From contig NZ_RRYH01000034.1 of assembly GCF_004010155.1 (NCBI RefSeq), positions 1-54,264 on the forward strand: DNA of 54,264 bases. Direction: 5' to 3'. How positions within the stretch are numbered: the first letter of the stretch is position 1; each line of letters begins with the position of its first letter. The stretch is from Solirhodobacter olei. Its GTDB lineage: Bacteria; Pseudomonadota; Alphaproteobacteria; Rhodobacterales; Rhodobacteraceae. The notes beneath the pieces were generated by a model. That model ran no database searches and had not been told where the DNA came from. It was given only the letters and a program-made list of their open reading frames with translations. This document shows, in pieces, positions 53,076 through 54,264 of the stretch. Position numbers and translations under genes: made by a program.

Positions 53076-54264
53076 AAGTGATGGGCTTTTCCGCCAGCTT
53101 CCTCTCTGTTCCAATGCATTCTTTTCATTGACATATTGCATTCGCATGGGTTCTCCTTGGTGTATAGGTTTTCCTGCCGATACAGACAAAATACGGACAA
53201 ATGCCCAAGCTCACAGAGACATTCGCTCGTAAGATTCCTAAGGCGCACACTGGGACGGAGAAGTACTGGGACAGCGAGGTCAGAGGGCTGATCTTGTACG
53301 TCGGTAAGAAATCCAAGACTTGGTACTATCAACGCGATGTGGGAGGCCGAACCCGCCGGGCGCTGATCGGCCGGTACCCGGTAATATCGGCGGATGCAGC
53401 CCGCCAAACCGCGCTGGGATTTGCGCTGGAATGGGGCAGGGGCGCTGGCAAGAAGATCCAGATCGGCGCGCCCACGCTGGAGGCGGCCATGGAGGCCTAT
53501 CTGGCGCGGCCTAAACTCCGCTCGGACGCTCATCGGCGGAATGTCCAGGAGCAAATCGAGCGGCACCTCAAGGACTGGCTTCGCCTGCCGCTCGATGAGA
53601 TCACCAAAGGCATGGTCGCCCAGCGCCATCGCTCGATGTCGGCGACGCCGTCAGCGGCCAATCACACGCTGAAGTATTTTCGCACGGTATGGAACCATGC
53701 CCGACGCATCCATGATCTGCCGGAGTCCCCGACGATGGCCGTCGAGTGGTTCGATGAGCGGGCTGATGGAGCCGTCATAGCAGACCTGATCGCATGGCGG
53801 CAGGCCGTCGATGGGATCTTCAATCCAATTCACAAGGTCTTTTACGAGCTTTTGCTCTTTACAGGGCTGCGCAAGACGGAAGCGCTCACGCTGGAGTGGC
53901 GGAACATTCACGAAGACCATATCCACTTGCCAATGACCAAGAACGGCCGAAGTTTCGACCTGCCCATCTTGCAAGTGCACCACGAGATATTGGCTCCGCT
54001 TCAAGGTCTCGGCCGGAGATGGGTGTTTCCCTCGCCGAAGGCGCCGTCGGGCCATCTCGTGGCGCCCGAGCGCATTGAATGGAGCCTGCATGCGCACCGG
54101 CGCACATTCGCAACGGTGGCAATGGAGGCGGGCGTCCTGGAGGAAGTTGTCGGCCGTCTGCTAAACCACACGCCGTTATCCATCACTGGGCGACGTTACG
54201 TGCGTCCATCGCTTGATGCCCTAAGCCCGCCATATTCGCGCAAATCTGAGGGAAAGGTTGCGTG
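53076..54264. mobile_element. Left end of an integrative element inserted in tRNA-Gly, continuing beyond the window
   Basis: Starts where the tRNA identity stops (53075) and contains a tyrosine recombinase gene reading inward. Base composition is visibly less GC-rich than the flanking ATPase region, especially 53100-53200. The right end and any repeat of the att core (CCTTCCAAGC) lie outside the window. Confidence 0.7.
53201..54264 (+). CDS. Tyrosine recombinase/integrase, partial at the 3' end
   Basis: 354 codons are readable without a stop to the window edge. It begins MPKLTETFARKIPKAHTGTE with a P4-type DUF4102-like arm-binding part (LILYVGKKSKTWYYQRDVGG, RRALIGRYPVISADAARQTA). A core-binding domain (about 90-190) follows, then the catalytic domain: Arg in LLFTGLRKTEALTLEW, Lys in PMTKNGRSF, His-x2-Arg in AHRRTFATVAMEAG, His in RLLNHTPLS and the nucleophile Tyr in GRRYVRPS. 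Catalyses site-specific integration and excision. Lies 126 bp after the truncated tRNA-Gly, reading away from it, as usual for elements integrated in tRNA genes. Ribosome-binding site weak (ACGGA). Confidence 0.92.
   Translation, partial: MPKLTETFARKIPKAHTGTEKYWDSEVRGLILYVGKKSKTWYYQRDVGGRTRRALIGRYPVISADAARQTALGFALEWGRGAGKKIQIGAPTLEAAMEAYLARPKLRSDAHRRNVQEQIERHLKDWLRLPLDEITKGMVAQRHRSMSATPSAANHTLKYFRTVWNHARRIHDLPESPTMAVEWFDERADGAVIADLIAWRQAVDGIFNPIHKVFYELLLFTGLRKTEALTLEWRNIHEDHIHLPMTKNGRSFDLPILQVHHEILAPLQGLGRRWVFPSPKAPSGHLVAPERIEWSLHAHRRTFATVAMEAGVLEEVVGRLLNHTPLSITGRRYVRPSLDALSPPYSRKSEGKVA

Noticed and set aside
53037-53250. A group I intron in the tRNA-Gly anticodon loop
   Set aside because: The matching 3' half of the tRNA is absent in the following 1.1 kb and an integrase gene begins within 130 bp, so insertion of a mobile element fits better.

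Overview
The window is GC-rich DNA from an alphaproteobacterium, most likely a member of the Rhodobacterales (Paracoccaceae/Roseobacteraceae). The grounds are the high-GC codon use, an FnrL-like regulator, a DUF1028/RidA/flavin-monooxygenase cluster and a fructose-type ABC/FrcK edge. This rests on protein resemblance only, because the window contains no rRNA.

Left part (1-7 kb): the tail of a sugar ABC ATPase gene and an FrcK-like kinase. These are followed by a set of exported proteins: a formylglycine-generating-enzyme-like protein that lacks one of the two active-site cysteines, and two unrecognised secreted proteins. The ComM/YifB AAA+ ATPase gene lies among them.

7-21.7 kb: an RND efflux pump operon (adaptor plus permease) with a candidate promoter/operator; a flavin monooxygenase-RidA-DUF1028 operon; a DEAD-box RNA helicase; a MacA-MacB type export operon; and a sensor kinase.

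21.7-29.5 kb: a second, convergent hybrid-free sensor kinase; an MhqD/MhqO-like hydrolase-dioxygenase pair divergent from a LysR regulator; an SH3-domain exported protein; and a papain/C39-like protease gene followed by a start-less open frame.

30-34.9 kb: a nucleobase catabolism unit. A LacI regulator is divergent from an NCS2 permease, a metal-dependent amidohydrolase (deaminase) and a TSUP permease. A perfect 24-bp LacI-type palindrome and a second half-degenerate copy lie between the divergent genes.

34.9-53 kb: the most striking region, a stress/low-oxygen island. It encodes a PepSY-like protein, a cytochrome b561, a VIT-family metal transporter, an FMN reductase, a host-attachment-family protein, Hsp20, two divergent Crp/Fnr regulators (one with FNR-type cysteines), a GroEL without GroES, a xylose-type binding protein with an ATPase-permease fusion, and a complete N-type ATPase operon atpDCQRBEFAG. 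TTGAY-N4-RTCAA (Fnr/FixK/Dnr-type) sites recur in front of most of these units, so the region looks like one co-regulated system.

Right end (53-54.3 kb): the 5' half of a tRNA-Gly(TCC) gene is interrupted at the anticodon arm. A tyrosine recombinase gene follows and runs off the window, marking one end of an integrated mobile element.
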